From NCBI GenBank assembly GCA_028023455.1, contig JAQFVV010013374.1, positions 1-64,000 on the forward strand: a DNA stretch of 64,000 nt, read 5' to 3'. The notes under the pieces were generated by a model. The model was not told the DNA's origin and did no database searches. It was given only the letters and a program-made list of their open reading frames with translations. The position numbers and the translations under genes are program-made. Position 1 is the first letter of the stretch, and every line of letters begins with the position of its first letter. Positions 11,397 through 23,640 of the stretch are shown piece after piece. This DNA comes from Epiperipatus broadwayi. Taxonomy: Eukaryota; Onychophora; Udeonychophora; Euonychophora; Peripatidae.

Positions 11397-11731
11397 TTAG
11401 GTATTAAAACAAAGCAAAACTCTCTATACAGTAGTGCCATCTTGGGCCAACAAGAGCAATCAATGGATGCCAGAAGACTTGTGCATAAAATCCCTATCTA
11501 GTGCCTCAGATCCAAGGCTCCTCACTGATGAAGGCCACAAGCCAGAAACTAGTCTGGGGATATTGGATGAGTAGGCACTAGATTGGGATTTTATGCACAA
11601 GCCTTCTGGCATCCATTGATTGCTCTTGTTGGCACAAGATGGCACTACTGTATAGAGAGTTTTACTTTGTTTTGAATTGTTTAATAACAATTATGCGCTA
11701 GTATGAGATAGTGATGTTTAGGTATTAAAAC
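11397..11731 (+). mobile_element. Retroposed hairpin element carrying a hammerhead-like ribozyme
   Basis: A 14-bp direct repeat TTAGGTATTAAAAC occurs at 11397-11410 and 11718-11731 and brackets a 307-bp insert, as in target-primed retroposition. Most of the insert is one long hairpin: the left arm (about 11406-11506) and right arm (about 11573-11675) are reverse complements with only a few mismatches over about 100 bp. The apex, 11510-11568, has a hammerhead ribozyme layout annotated separately. Known relatives of this sort would be metazoan retrozymes and other small hammerhead retroposons, but membership of a named family is inference. Confidence 0.7.
11510..11568 (+). ncRNA. Hammerhead-ribozyme-like motif (type I layout)
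   Basis: The elements appear in hammerhead order. Stem I 5' side is ATCCAA (11510-11515), an internal loop GGCT, then CCTCA (11520-11524). The core CTGATGA follows at 11525-11531. Stem II is GGC (11533-11535) and GCC (11541-11543) around a CACAA loop. The core GAAAC is at 11545-11549, a minimal stem III with a TA loop comes next, and the cleavage triplet GTC is at 11552-11554. The stem I 3' side is TGGGG (11555-11559), ATA, then TTGGAT (11563-11568), which pairs fully with the 5' side allowing one G-U. One weak point is an A-A opposition (11532/11544) where G-C is usual next to the core, which may lower activity. Predicted self-cleavage lies after 11554. Confidence 0.65.
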
Positions 11732-12937
11732 TTATTTTAGATATAATGATAATATGTTTATTGTTGGATAACCCTTCATAGTTAAAGAACTTGTTAAATT
11801 AAATAAAATTAATGGATAAAATAGATTTCTATTCCTGAAAATAATAGATTTATATTAATGGAATGAAAATAATAAAATTAATTTTAAAATGTTTATAAGA
11901 CTTTTGCCAATTAGAAGATTTACTTTATCAAAGTTTTCATTATATATAATTTGTCTGAATTTTAGAACATTTTTATTAAAAATAAAATATTACATAAACT
12001 TAATTATAATTACTTTGGCAACATTAAAATTTATGTTAATGAATTATTGAACACAGCATTTAAAGAAAGACAATTTGCATATATTAAAAACATAAGTTTA
12101 CGTATAGATTAAGAAAACATGGATTTCATTACTTCATAAAATCATACAGTATGTGATATAATTATATCAGCTATTTTTTTTTATCAATTTAATATTTTAT
12201 TTAATGTAGTAAATACTGGTAGATTAATTATTAATGGAAAGAATACTTGTTGACAAAATCAATGTGTCATGTATAAAATGGTATGTAAGTATTGGTCAAG
12301 TTATATAAAGGAGTCAAAATAATTATTAAAAAAGAATTCATGAGCTTAAAACTGATGTTATTTTAAGTCTAGACTTCAATCTATGTTTGCCAAATATTCT
12401 GTTATTTGTAAAGGAAGTTTTTATTTTGATAATGTGTTTGTTTATAGCGTTCAGAAAATGATTTATTTGAAAATATATATATATATTATAAGTATGTAGA
12501 TTATTTATTTATTTAAAAAAATATATATAATTGAATATATATAAAAAATGGAAATATCTTTAAAGATAAAATATGTTAAATGATTTTAATGATATTTTGT
12601 CTATTATATTTTAATTGTAAATGCTTTTGCCAATAAATTAATTATAACCATAATGTATTTATTTACATATTAGTATCTTGTATTAAAGAGTGTTTTGTGA
12701 TATTTTATATATCTTTAATTAAAAATTGTGCATTCACTTATGAGTATTTATGTGATATTTGAATGCTTAGAGGAAGCTAATATATATGTATACTTTTCTT
12801 AAATCAAAATCAATGCAAAATCATTTACCTCAAATTGTGATTTCTTCACTTACATTTCAGGTAGATAAATGCAAAAAAAAAAACTTTATTAGAGTTGTTT
12901 TTTATTTAAATTAATATTATATTTTATTTCAACTTAC
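11732..12937. other. AT-rich DNA, probably intron or flank of the 12.9-kb exon gene
   Basis: No ORF, repeat or RNA gene is recognised. If the exon at 12938-13234 is real, this is its downstream intron on the minus strand. Confidence 0.5.
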
Positions 12938-13234
12938 CTTTTTTTACAATGTCCACTTTTATTTGTTTATGAATCATATCCTGGCGAGCTACATAATATC
13001 CATGTTCTACTTCCTCAATTTTATCTATTTCAATAATTATGGTGTTATTAATTAATTTAACTTGGAAGTGCTTATTCCTTTGAACCACATTTGAAATCTT
13101 TATGTTTTCATAAAATTTTACGTCACAATCTTTTGTTCTTAATATGGTGATTGGCGTTTTATATTCAAAGTTCTTAACATCAAAAGGTATTTGCAGACTG
13201 TGTCCTTCTTTGCCAATAATAGTTAAAATTGGCT
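12938..13234 (-). CDS. Single internal exon, 99 codons, Ig-like fold candidate
   Basis: On the minus strand an open stretch of exactly 297 nt lies between a good acceptor (CTAATTTTTAG just before the exon) and a consensus donor (AAAAAAG followed by GTAAGTT, complement of 12931-12937). Reading frame phase is 1 at both ends, the symmetric 1-1 pattern typical of shuffled extracellular domains such as Ig modules. The translation starts PILTIIGKEGHSLQIPF and contains FQVKLINNTIIEIDKI and GYYVARQ, which resembles the strands of an Ig V/I-set domain (E-G-x-S-L, then N-T-I-I-E-I, then G-Y-Y). Only one cysteine is visible, so the usual disulfide is missing. It has no early methionine and is therefore easy to miss. 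No partner exon was found in the window, so the gene identity is unknown. Confidence 0.6.
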
Positions 13235-13654
13235 CTAAAAATTAGAATAATTTTAATTTAATATACTATATAGGATCATATATTTATATACGTAAAAACA
13301 TTTCAATTCTGTAAATAAATGGCAAAATTTTATGCATAATAAGCTTACATTGATAAGTATAGTAGTAGAATTGGAATCAAAAGGTCAAACTCCATGTTTT
13401 AAAAATTGTCATTTGAGCATTATGTGATTTTCTAAGCAATAAACCATTCAACTGTTTTATGTAGGTTTGATACTGAAACATGTTCCTTTTGAGTTATTTG
13501 ATTTTTCTATAACTTAATATTTTTAATACAGAGTCATTAGGTATTTTTAATAACCTTATTAAACATTCCATAATAATCATTAACAGTTAATAATTAAAAT
13601 ATAATGAAATATGAAAATTGTTCAGAATGTTAATCTTCCCTAATCATCTTAAAT

Positions 13655-14340
13655 AATATTTTCTTTAAATCGCATGTTGTTATTAAATTAGTAATGACTG
13701 GAAGGTTGCTATTCTTCCACATGTGCCTTACTATTACTTTCAGACAGCCAATAGCTGTTAAAACAGTGGTCTGAGGAGCAATCAGGCCTAGACACATGAC
13801 AGAGATTTTTTTGACAAGAAAAGAATGATACCACTCTTCTCTTTTACTTAACTTTTATATATATAAGCCAGTCTTAAGCTCCTCAGACTGCTGTTTTAAC
13901 AGCTATTGGCTGTCTGAAAGTAATAGTAAGGTGCATGTGGAAGAATAGCAACCTTGCAGTCATTACTAATTTAATAACAACATGCAATTTAAACAAAATA
14001 TTATTTACATACGTTGCTGATAACTTATATTAACATCTAGAAAATTGCAGTGTAGTAAATCTAAGATTTCGTGCTGTAATATCATAAATTAATAACTCAG
14101 TGAGTAATAAATGTATATGTTTATATATTCATGCTTTCAAGCCAAGATGCTTAAGACTGGCTTATATATATAAAAGCTAAGTAAAAGAGAAGAGTGGTAT
14201 TCTTTTCTTGTCAAAAAATCTCTGTCATGTGTCTAGGCCTGATCGCTCCTCAGACCACTGTTTTAACAGCTATTAGCTATCTAAAAGTAATAGTAAGGCA
14301 CATGTGGAAAAATAGCAACCTTCCAGTCATTCCTAATCAT
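13655..14340. repeat. Nested inverted repeats (foldback cluster)
   Basis: A roughly 110-bp module containing CAGCCAATAGCTGTTAAAAC occurs three times: inverted at about 13685-13788, direct at 13878-13985, and direct at 14240-14335. The left arm 13690-13877 pairs over about 185 nt with 14147-14335, including the AAAAGAGAAGAGTGGTAT-type segment, and also separately with the middle copy over the module alone. This allows two alternative hairpins. A short TA run lies in the outer arms. No coding sequence is present. It is probably a MITE or foldback element that copied part of itself. Confidence 0.75.
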
Positions 14341-17300
14341 CTTACAAAATTAAAGTGATAAATCTTGAAGTGTTTATCTAATCCCAGAATGATGTGTAGT
14401 GCATAAATTTCAATGACAGAAGTTTTTAATTCCTTTTATCATAAAATCATTTTATTTAAAAGCATCATTTACACAGATACTGAAAATCAATATTTATTTC
14501 ATTGCATGAGATTCCACTGATAATTCTTATTACTCAAACAATCATATATTATTTAATGCTATTGGTGAGTCATTCTGTTTTATTATTGTACTCTTGTGTC
14601 AAACATGTGCAATTTTATAAGAGATTTTATTAAACTTATCATGAAATATTAGAATACATCTTTACTCTGATTAGCAATGAACCGTTATGTCATAATTCCC
14701 TATAGCAGTCATCATCAATTTGTACCCACTATTTTTATTTATAATCAATTATTCACTCTTATGATCTTTAAAAAATTGTGGAACTTTTTTTAATAAAGAA
14801 TCACCATTTTTTTAATGGTGACCATTTTGTGATTTGATGTCATCATAGGATAATGACTTCATTAAAGCTATGTCATTCAAATTTACAGTGCAATACAAAG
14901 TTTATTTATTATACTGTATACAATATTATGATTTAATTATAGAATTGAAATACAATTAATGTATTTTATATAATTTTCATCTAATGTCTTTGCAAAACAA
15001 TCTGTGCATTTATTTATAATATATTCAAAGTAAAAAAGATTTTCAACAAAAATGATTACAAAGACAAAAAAAACAAATGTTAGATTTATTTAGTACAATT
15101 AAAAATATACTTTGTCATATATAACAGCAAAATTCATTTATATTAAATTTTAAAATGGGTATATTAGCTATAATATATTCATTCAATCAATTTTATAGAT
15201 TAAAATGCTTATGAACATTATTATGCTTGTGGCAAAATTATGATTATCATATTTATAAAATAAAGTCATCAGAGTTGTAAGCTATTCTGAAAAAAATGAT
15301 ATTGAAGATTATGGACTTGATAATAAATTTTATATGATTAAAAGTTACTAAACTTAAATTTAAAATATTTTATTTGCTTAATATTAAAACAATAATCTCA
15401 TAATTTGTTTATGACATTTTCAAAATAATAACACTTTTAGATATAGCACCAGCAAAAAAAAATTAATCATTTATATAATTAAAACTACAACAGTCAACTA
15501 TTTATTGCATTTCTTTCTGCAATTTTTATTTAATTTTGACTGCATTGGTGGAAAATAAAAATATTCATGAAAAATAATAATAATGCTGCTGCAACAATTT
15601 TAATATTTCATTGGTTAAATATTACAAAAATAAAAAAAGGTTTGACAATCAAACATGAAATACAGCAAAAATAAATTTTAAACTATACATTTGTGTTAAT
15701 TTTTAAAAAAATTTAAAATATATGACATTATATGAGTTTTTTTCTACATGCTTTATTTTGATTTAATAATGTATGATTTAAGAAATATTCTCTGACTACA
15801 TAAAAAGCAAAATGGTTGATAATCATTAATATATATATATATATATATATATTAATAATTAATACAGTTTTCACTTTCAACCTCTATTGTTTTAATTGCA
15901 TTTTTGTAGTGAAGTTTAAAAAAAACAATTATTTTTTTGCCTCATGTCAATTCATTATAATTGCTTAGCTTTATATGAGATTTTGATTTATAATGGATTT
16001 TGGAGAATCAATTGAGCTCACTATCTTAATTAAAGATATATATTTAAAATACATTACATACATATTACCAGTAAATCAATTACTCTAAATTTAATCTTTT
16101 CATAATTCTAAAGACTCTTATAAATTATTTACTGATGAAGCTACTGGAATAAAAATAACTTATTAAATATTTATTATTTTTGGATTTATTAAAAATATAT
16201 TTTAAAAATAGAGTAAAGTAAGTAATTATACATTGAGAATTATAAACATTACAAGCATAAAGCTAAACTAGTCAATAAATAATTAAAATTACCCCAAATC
16301 CCAAACTTTTATTGGCTAGTCTGGTTGAGTTTTGAATTTGCTGTAATTTTAATTATTGGGAATTATTTACATTTAAGTGTTGTTTACAAAAAATAATGAT
16401 ATTATATTGTAATAACTTGTCTTAAATCCACTCCCTTCAATCTCAAATAAAAGCAGCAAAATAAATATGAAATAAGTTTTTCCAATTTTTAAATTAACAA
16501 TCTTTGAGTATGTGTGTATGTGTTTGTTAAAAGTGAAATTGTTTGTAATATTAATCCCAAATTTTTATGGCCAGTAGATTTTATTTTATGACTATCAATA
16601 TAGTCTCATGAAATTGGAATTCTTTTATATAGATTGTATAATATAATATTATTATTTGTTTATATATGTATTATATTGATATTAGCTACTTTAGAATTTT
16701 TTATAATTTCTTTTTTGTAAATTATAAAAAATTCATTTATTATATTATACAGTATTAGAATATGTTTGTGTTATAATATAAATATCTATTATGGAAATAT
16801 GAAAAGACATTAATTATTTAAACTTATAAAATAGTAGAGATGTGAAGCAAACCTTTATAAATATTTTTGTAATATTAAATAAATTTGAATTGTTATTCAT
16901 TAATAAATTTTGTTAATGTTTATCTTAAATTTAAAGAAGTTTCTAATTTATTTAATTTATTTATTCATTTTATGAAATCAAAATAAAGTCAAACACATAT
17001 ATCCACACACATATATTATATTTATTTAATATCCTAATAACAGAATTGAAAACAAATTTAAAAATATATTGAGATTATATTGAGTATGGTTATTGCTGTA
17101 GAATTGCTGGTTACCTCTGAAGAGAGTTAACTGCAATTTCTTCCTGAGTTTGAATTCTGAGCATAATGGATGAATTAATAAAGGTGAAGATTGAATGATT
17201 TAAATATAGATTGTATCTATAGATTGTAACTACATTTGATATTAAATATCAAATTATCACTATTGAAGTAGGTTCAATTTTGAAATAAATTTAGATCATC

Positions 17301-17374
17301 TTATTCACAGCATTCTTTTTGAATACCCAAAATCTGATTATAGTGAGATACAACCATGTTGATGTTTACTAAAA
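14341..17374. other. AT-rich DNA, no gene seen
   Basis: Holds a (TA)n at 15827-15852 and a small palindrome (GAATTTTTTATAATTT at 16694 with its complement at 16719-16734). Nothing coding is supported. It may be an intron of the gene with the 12.9-kb exon. Confidence 0.5.
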
Positions 17375-19363
17375 AATATAATCATAATTATTAGAATGAC
17401 CAAAAGATTATGCCATAAAATATGTGCATGATATGTAAATAAATAATCACTATGATTACTGAAGAATTTTTTCAATCTTTTACTAGGCTATAAAGATATT
17501 GCCACTCTTGTACCAACTTCCATAATATGGGTAATCTTCATAATTTTGTAGATCTAATGACATTTTGTACCATCACAAAGCATATGGGAGGGAAAGGGTA
17601 AAATGGCATCCAATGTGGATAAAAGAAGAAAGAGAATACAGGTGATTTTTTCATTTTTTTATTTCTCCTGAAAGAGAAGTAATGAGATGGTATTTTCTAG
17701 GATTTCATATATATAGATATTTATTTAATTTAGTAAAAATTTCAGTAATTGATAGTAAGAATTTTATTAAAATATATGTATCTTTATTAATTCATTGAGT
17801 TTTTTTTTATCTCACAAAAAAATCAGAATTTTTTTATTTGGTTTTCTTTTAATTTATTTAAATTATTTACAACTCAAGATAAATTGGTATTTTGAGATAT
17901 AACTTTTTTTTTAAAGTTTTTTTTTTGTATGCTTCTTGAAAAAATGTGGGTTAGAGATTAAATTAGAGAGGTTCATAAGACTGTTGTTGAAACTCCAGCT
18001 AAAAAACATTTGTAATTAAAAATATTGTTAGGGTCTATCAGTTGTATATTGCACTGATTAATCAAAAACTTTTCATAAATTAAAAATTCCTAAACAATAA
18101 AAGGACAAAAATTGTATGTGACAAAATTTGGCTAAAAATAAATGCAAAAAGATGTGAATCGGTTTCCAGAAAAATGTATAAATTGTGGAATTATTTTTTG
18201 TCAATGGATTAATAAAAAAATTTTCATTAAAAGTGGTAATATATGTTCCTATGAAAATGTTCTCCACCTAGAGAGCACCAAGAACTTCCCTCCCAGAGAT
18301 AACTGTCTCCCAGTCATGCTGAGAGCTGCCTGAGGGATTTCTAGCTATGGAAAGTATGAAGGTAGCAAGCTAGCCAAGGACATGTTCATGAGCCGGAGGA
18401 CCAATAAAGATTCACAGCTGAAGCTATAAACTAGTCTCACCCATGGACTGTACCCTCAAGGTGAAAATTTAACAGTTGATCAACCAAGGCATGAAAATTT
18501 AACAGCTGATCCATCAAAATAATTATAAACTGTTGCTTAAGTGAACTTTTATTTTATAAATAGTGTAATATCAGCCTAAACTCTGTCAACTGTGCCTGAT
18601 GTATATTAAAAGTTTCAATGATAGACTATGATATTTGTAAAGAGGATTTATCATGTTGTTTTGACCAAATGAAAAAAGGGGATAGGGGAATAGGTTGCAC
18701 TATTATTTTGTTTTATTATTTTTTTATTTATCTTTGCTATACCCAAACATTTGTACAGATTAGTTTTCCTAAAGTCAACTACTCAATCATAAAAATCAAA
18801 AAGAAAGTGTGTATGTGAGGGTGTGGGGGGGGGGGAGTAGAGTCAATTAAAATTTCAGTCATAAGCAAACAGATAGAAATTTATACCAGAAAATGTGTAC
18901 ATCAAAATAAAATTGATGGTCATAAGCAAATACCTGGAAACTTATACTATCATTTAACGATCAGTATAAAATTATTTAACAAGTAAAAGTAGGTCAGAGT
19001 GAAGCATAATACATCTCACTCTAGTATTAAGTCACATTATATTCAGCCCTATTTGAACAGGGTCTTCATAATAAATTTGGGCCATTCTTGATTGTAGAGT
19101 TGTGACACTGCATTTCTTTGAGAATGGTTATAAAAATGTTAAATAATATTACTGTTATATAAATTGGTAATCAATTGAGTAAATTTTTGAGATATTTTGC
19201 TTTTGACATAGATCAAGTCAGTTTGGAATGCTGTAAAAAGAGGATTGTTAAAAGAGATACTAATAAAAATCAAGTATAATAGATTATTGAAGCCATACTT
19301 TAGTTTCTCTTTTATTAATTTAATTACAGAATTAACACCAATTGTGTCTTCTGTAGAAAATAT
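17375..19363 (+). repeat. Tandem unit 1 of an about 2-kb repeat
   Basis: Segment A (17375-17720, with landmarks TGCCATAAAATAT, TGTAAATAAATA and GGCATCCAATGTGG) is followed by a short TA-rich link and segment B (17720-19363). B contains TTGTTAGGGTCTATCAGTTG and ends near TAACACCAATTGTG. Segment A reappears at 19364 and 23406, and segment B at 21823, so the period is roughly 2 kb. The ORFs in it are short and not conserved between units, so it looks non-coding. Confidence 0.8.
18818..18840 (+). repeat. G-rich run
   Basis: A run of G residues (GGGTGTGGGGGG type) in unit 1. A similar G run occurs in unit 2 at 22053-22063 at a different place in the unit, so the runs arose independently. Confidence 0.8.
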
Positions 19364-19791
19364 AAATCATAATTATTAGAGTCCACAAAAGATGATGCCA
19401 TAAAATATATGGGCATGTTATGTAAATAAATAGTCACTATGATTACTGAAGAATCTTCTCAATCTACTGCTAGACTATATACTTATTGGCATTTTTGTAT
19501 GAGCTACCATAATGTGGATAATCTTTATAATTTTGTGGATCTAATGGCATTTTGTACCATCACAAATTGTATGAGGGAAAATGGTAGAAAATGGCATCCA
19601 ATGTGGGGCTAGTTAACATCTATATGACCTGAGAAAACAGTTAAGATTGAGTTAAGGAAGATGTTCAGGTGTAGGGAGGAAGATGAGATTGGATACCAGA
19701 GAAGAAAAATATTCTGGGAGTAGTTGGAGTGTTTTTTTCATGTTTTATTTCTCCTGAAATAGAAGTAATGATATGATATTTTCTGTCATTT

Positions 19792-19795
<4 letters not shown>

Positions 19796-19836
<41 letters not shown>
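19796..19836. repeat. (AT)n microsatellite
   Basis: AT tract immediately left of the solo LTR. The matching right flank is 21803-21822. Confidence 0.95.
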
Positions 19837-19839
<3 letters not shown>

Positions 19840-21802
19840 AACGGAATATAATATGCCGTCACATTATTTTAAAATTAAAATAAAAAGATCATAAATAAAA
19901 ATTGATTTATTAAAAAAAAAAAAGAAAAGAACTTAACTTAAAAACTGAAATTTAAAAACTGTTTAATGTATATATAGATCACATGATGGACAACTTTAAA
20001 AACTATTTTAAAAAATTAAAATATTTGAAAGTATTTTTTTTGTAAAAAAGTAAAGATGTAAAGATTTGATATTTTTGAAAATAGAAATAATGTTGATTTC
20101 TATAATCTTAGAAAATGGAAATGATTGCTTTATTAATTAAATGATTGTTCTAAAGCACACTATCCCTTGGGGCACTTGAATAATTAAATGGTCAGATAAA
20201 AGGATAAAAAGAAATTAAATAACCAATGCAAGCACGGACCATAACTGAAACACGAGAGGATTAGTGACATCTTGCTCATTGAATCCGAAGATTTGATGAT
20301 AAGAGGCTAATAAAAATATAAAAGTCAAATGATTATTATAATTGTTATCTTAGAGCTGACTATGAATATATCATTATAACTAGTTATTTTGCAGATTTTC
20401 ACGATATGGAAGTCTGCAATAAATTTAATTTCCCAGACAACAAGCTGAGGCCTCTGGATGACAGTTCCTGACCAAATGCATGGCAAGTAGCAGTTTCATT
20501 TCAAAGAAGGACAAAATCTACGAAAGTGACCATGAAGATGGACTTTTAAATCTGCTCAAGCTGTAAGGTATGAACTCTTGTGTCTATTTAATAAGAACTT
20601 TTCTAAAATTGCAATTAATAACTGAAAATAAGAACAATTATCTGGCCTAAAATCAGTTATTAGTATTTTTTTATTTATGCATTTGTTTAAGCAATCATTT
20701 CCATTTCCCCTTTTTTTTTGTTTGTGTTATGTGTAAATTAAAATGTATCAAATTAAAGTTGGGTATGGATAGCTGCATGGATAAAAATTAATAACTATGT
20801 TTAAATCCGTTTGTTTATTTTAAGGGGTTAATTTTAGGCTATTTGTTTCATAGTTAGGACAATGCTTGTGGAGGGATATATGGGTGTTTATATCAATGTA
20901 ATGTGAAGTGTGTTTATCATACAGGGCAACATGCCCAACTGAATTCATGACCCCAAAGAGGCAATCATATTGTTGAAATGGTCACAGACATATTTCCTGC
21001 ACCATTCACTCCTTCTAGCTCTATGGACAGGGATTTATAAGTCAGCAAAAAGACCGCTCTCCCCCATATGTAGCACTCTTTAATTAATTTATATACATGA
21101 TTCCTTAGTCAGAAAGATGCACATTCCTGTTCTGGACATGGATCATATCCTTCAAATAATATCATGCTGTCAGATGCACATTCCTGTCGGTATGGTTTTA
21201 TGCTAGCATCTTCATATTACATTGATTGCGACTATATATCTGGAAGCAGGCATTGATTTGGCTACGAACTTTTAGTCTGAGATTGAATGAGTGTTTTGAT
21301 AAGTTTTTTTTGTTAGTGAGAAATCGATGTAGCCTATCTATACTCAACATGCTAAAGTAAAATATTATTAAAATGTCCATCTGTGCGGACTTTATTAAAC
21401 AATAATTTAAATTTAAAAATAATAATAATAACCAATTTAAAACTAATTGTAAAGTCTAAATTTATTCCTCAATTTTAAATATAAATATTATATATATGCA
21501 TAAATAAATGTTTGTGTGTTAATTATTGGCAGTGGCTTCTTTTATTTTATTGTTTTAAATATTAATATATTTTGAGAATATAAATCTATTAAAACTTATA
21601 AAAATGTTTAAATCTCTGCTACTCTATTGAGCTAGTGACATTGGGCTAACAGTCAGAATAAAATATATATATAAAAAAATATGTTTTTTTTAAATCTTAA
21701 CTTACATATCTGCCTACTATATACATTTTCTAGGTTCAAATGGTCTAGTGGTGCCCCTGTAGTGCAGATACGTTAAGATCACTGTTCTCCCCGATCATTA
21801 TA
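19837..21802 (+). mobile_element. Solo LTR of about 1.97 kb in (AT)n
   Basis: Starts TGTAACGGAATA after ATAT and ends CCGATCATTATA before ATAT. It is colinear over its whole length with 1513-3567, with heavy divergence. The insertion site is known from the paralogous unit at about 17710. The terminal dinucleotide TA in place of CA is shared with the 1513 copy, so both may descend from a variant LTR rather than having mutated separately. Confidence 0.65.
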
Positions 21803-23405
21803 ATATACATATATATATATATATTTAATTTGGTAAACATGTCAGTAATTTATAGTAAGAATTTTACAAAAATATATTATCTTTATTAAATCATTTAAAG
21901 TTTTTTTTTTATCTCACAAAAAAAAATCAAATTTTTTTCATTTGATTTTTTTTAACTTATTCAAATTAATTATAACTCAAGATAAATTAGTAACTTAAGA
22001 TATGTTTTTTTTTAAGTTTTTTTTGTGTATTTCTTGTGGAAATGTGGATTGGGGGGGGGGGTTAGAAAGGTTTGCAATTACACCATTCTTGAAATTCAAG
22101 CTATAAAACATATTTATGATTAAAAATATTGTTAGGGTCTATCAGTTGTATATTGCACTAATTAATCAAGAACTTTTTGTAAATTAATAATTCATAAGAA
22201 GTAAAAAGATGGAAATTGTAAGTGACAAAATATGGCTGAAAATAAATCCAAAAAAGTGTGAATCCTGTAGGCAGAAAAATTTATATATTACAGAATTTTC
22301 TTTTTTTAATGAATTATTAAGAAAACTTTCATTAAGAAGTATTACCATATGTTGCTAAGAAAATGTTCTTGAGCTCTAGGACTTCTCTTCAAGAGAAAAC
22401 TGTCTCTCAGTCACACTTGGAGCTTCCCAAGTGATTTCCAGCTATGGAAAGTATGAAGACAACCAGCTAGCCAAAGACATGTTCCTGAACCAGATGACTA
22501 CAAAGGATTTACACCCAAAGCTATGAACTAGTGTCACACATGGACTGTACCCTCAAGTTGAAAATTTAACAGCTGATCAACCAGAGTAATTATAAACTGT
22601 TTCTTAAGTATTTTTTTTATAATTAGCATAATATCAACCTATACTCATTCAACTGTGTCTGGTGTAAATTAAAAGTTTGAACAACAGTATGAGGTTTTTA
22701 AAGGTGATTTATCATGTTGTTTTGATCAAATAAAAAAGGGGAGAGGGGAGCAGTTGATGTATTATTTTGTTTTATTTATTTTTATTATTATTTGTCTTTG
22801 TCATACATAAACATTTGCATAGGTTAGTTTCCCAAAGATTAACTACTCAATATTGAAAGACAAAAAGGGAATGGGGGTGGGTATAGTCAGTTAAAATTTT
22901 GGCCATAAGCAAACACATGGAAATTTATATCAGAAAAAGTGTACATCAAAGTAAAATCAATGGTTATGAGCAAACATCTGGAAACTTACACTGACATTTA
23001 TTGATAAGTATAAAATTATTTAAAATAAGTGAAGATAGAAGGTTGGAGTGAAGTGCACTACAGCTCACTCTTGTAATAAATCACCTTAATGTTCACTCTT
23101 ATTTGGGCAGGGTCTCCATAATAAATTTGGGTCATTGTCAGTCATAAGGTTATGATGGCACATTTCCTTGGGAAAGATTATAAAAATGTTAAATAAAAGT
23201 ACCAGTATATAAATTGGTAATCGAGTAAATTTTTGTGGGTATTTTGCTTTTGAAATAGATCAAGTTAGTTTGGAATGCTGTGAAGGGAAGATTGGGAAAG
23301 GAGATAATAATAAAAATAGGGCATAATAAAGATTATTGATACCACACTTCAGCATCTCTTTTATTCATTTAATTATAGAATTAACAGCAATTCTGTCCTC
23401 TATAG

Positions 23406-23640
23406 AAAATATAAATTATAAATATTAGAGTCCATGAAAGATTTTTATGTGGCCATGTTATGTAAATAAATAACCACTACAATCATTGAAGAATCTTCTA
23501 GATCTACTGCTAGACAATAAGGCTAGGTGTGCCCTCACATCAGCTGTAATAATATGGGCAATCTTTGTAATTTTGTGAATCTAATGGCATTTTATATATT
23601 GTACCACTATGTAAGCATTACATTATTCATAATAAAATTC
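23406..23640 (+). repeat. Truncated tandem unit 3
   Basis: Only segment A is present (TGTTATGTAAATAAATA, CTACTGCTAGACA, CTAATGGCATTTT). It stops shortly after the position of the GTACCA landmark. Confidence 0.7.

Larger units (their letters stand above)
19364..23405 (+). repeat. Tandem unit 2, split by a solo LTR
   Basis: Segment A' is 19364-19795 and segment B' is 21823-23405. In unit 1 the same place (17706-17722) is a short uninterrupted TA-rich link, so it serves as the empty site for the insert at 19837-21802 and its flanking (AT)n. Confidence 0.75.

Noticed and set aside
11460-11690. 76-codon minus ORF
   Set aside because: It lies across the hairpin arms and ribozyme and is explained by the inverted repeat.
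18073-18333. Overlapping ORFs on both strands
   Set aside because: They fall in the roughly 2-kb tandem unit, and the matching part of unit 2 has stops.
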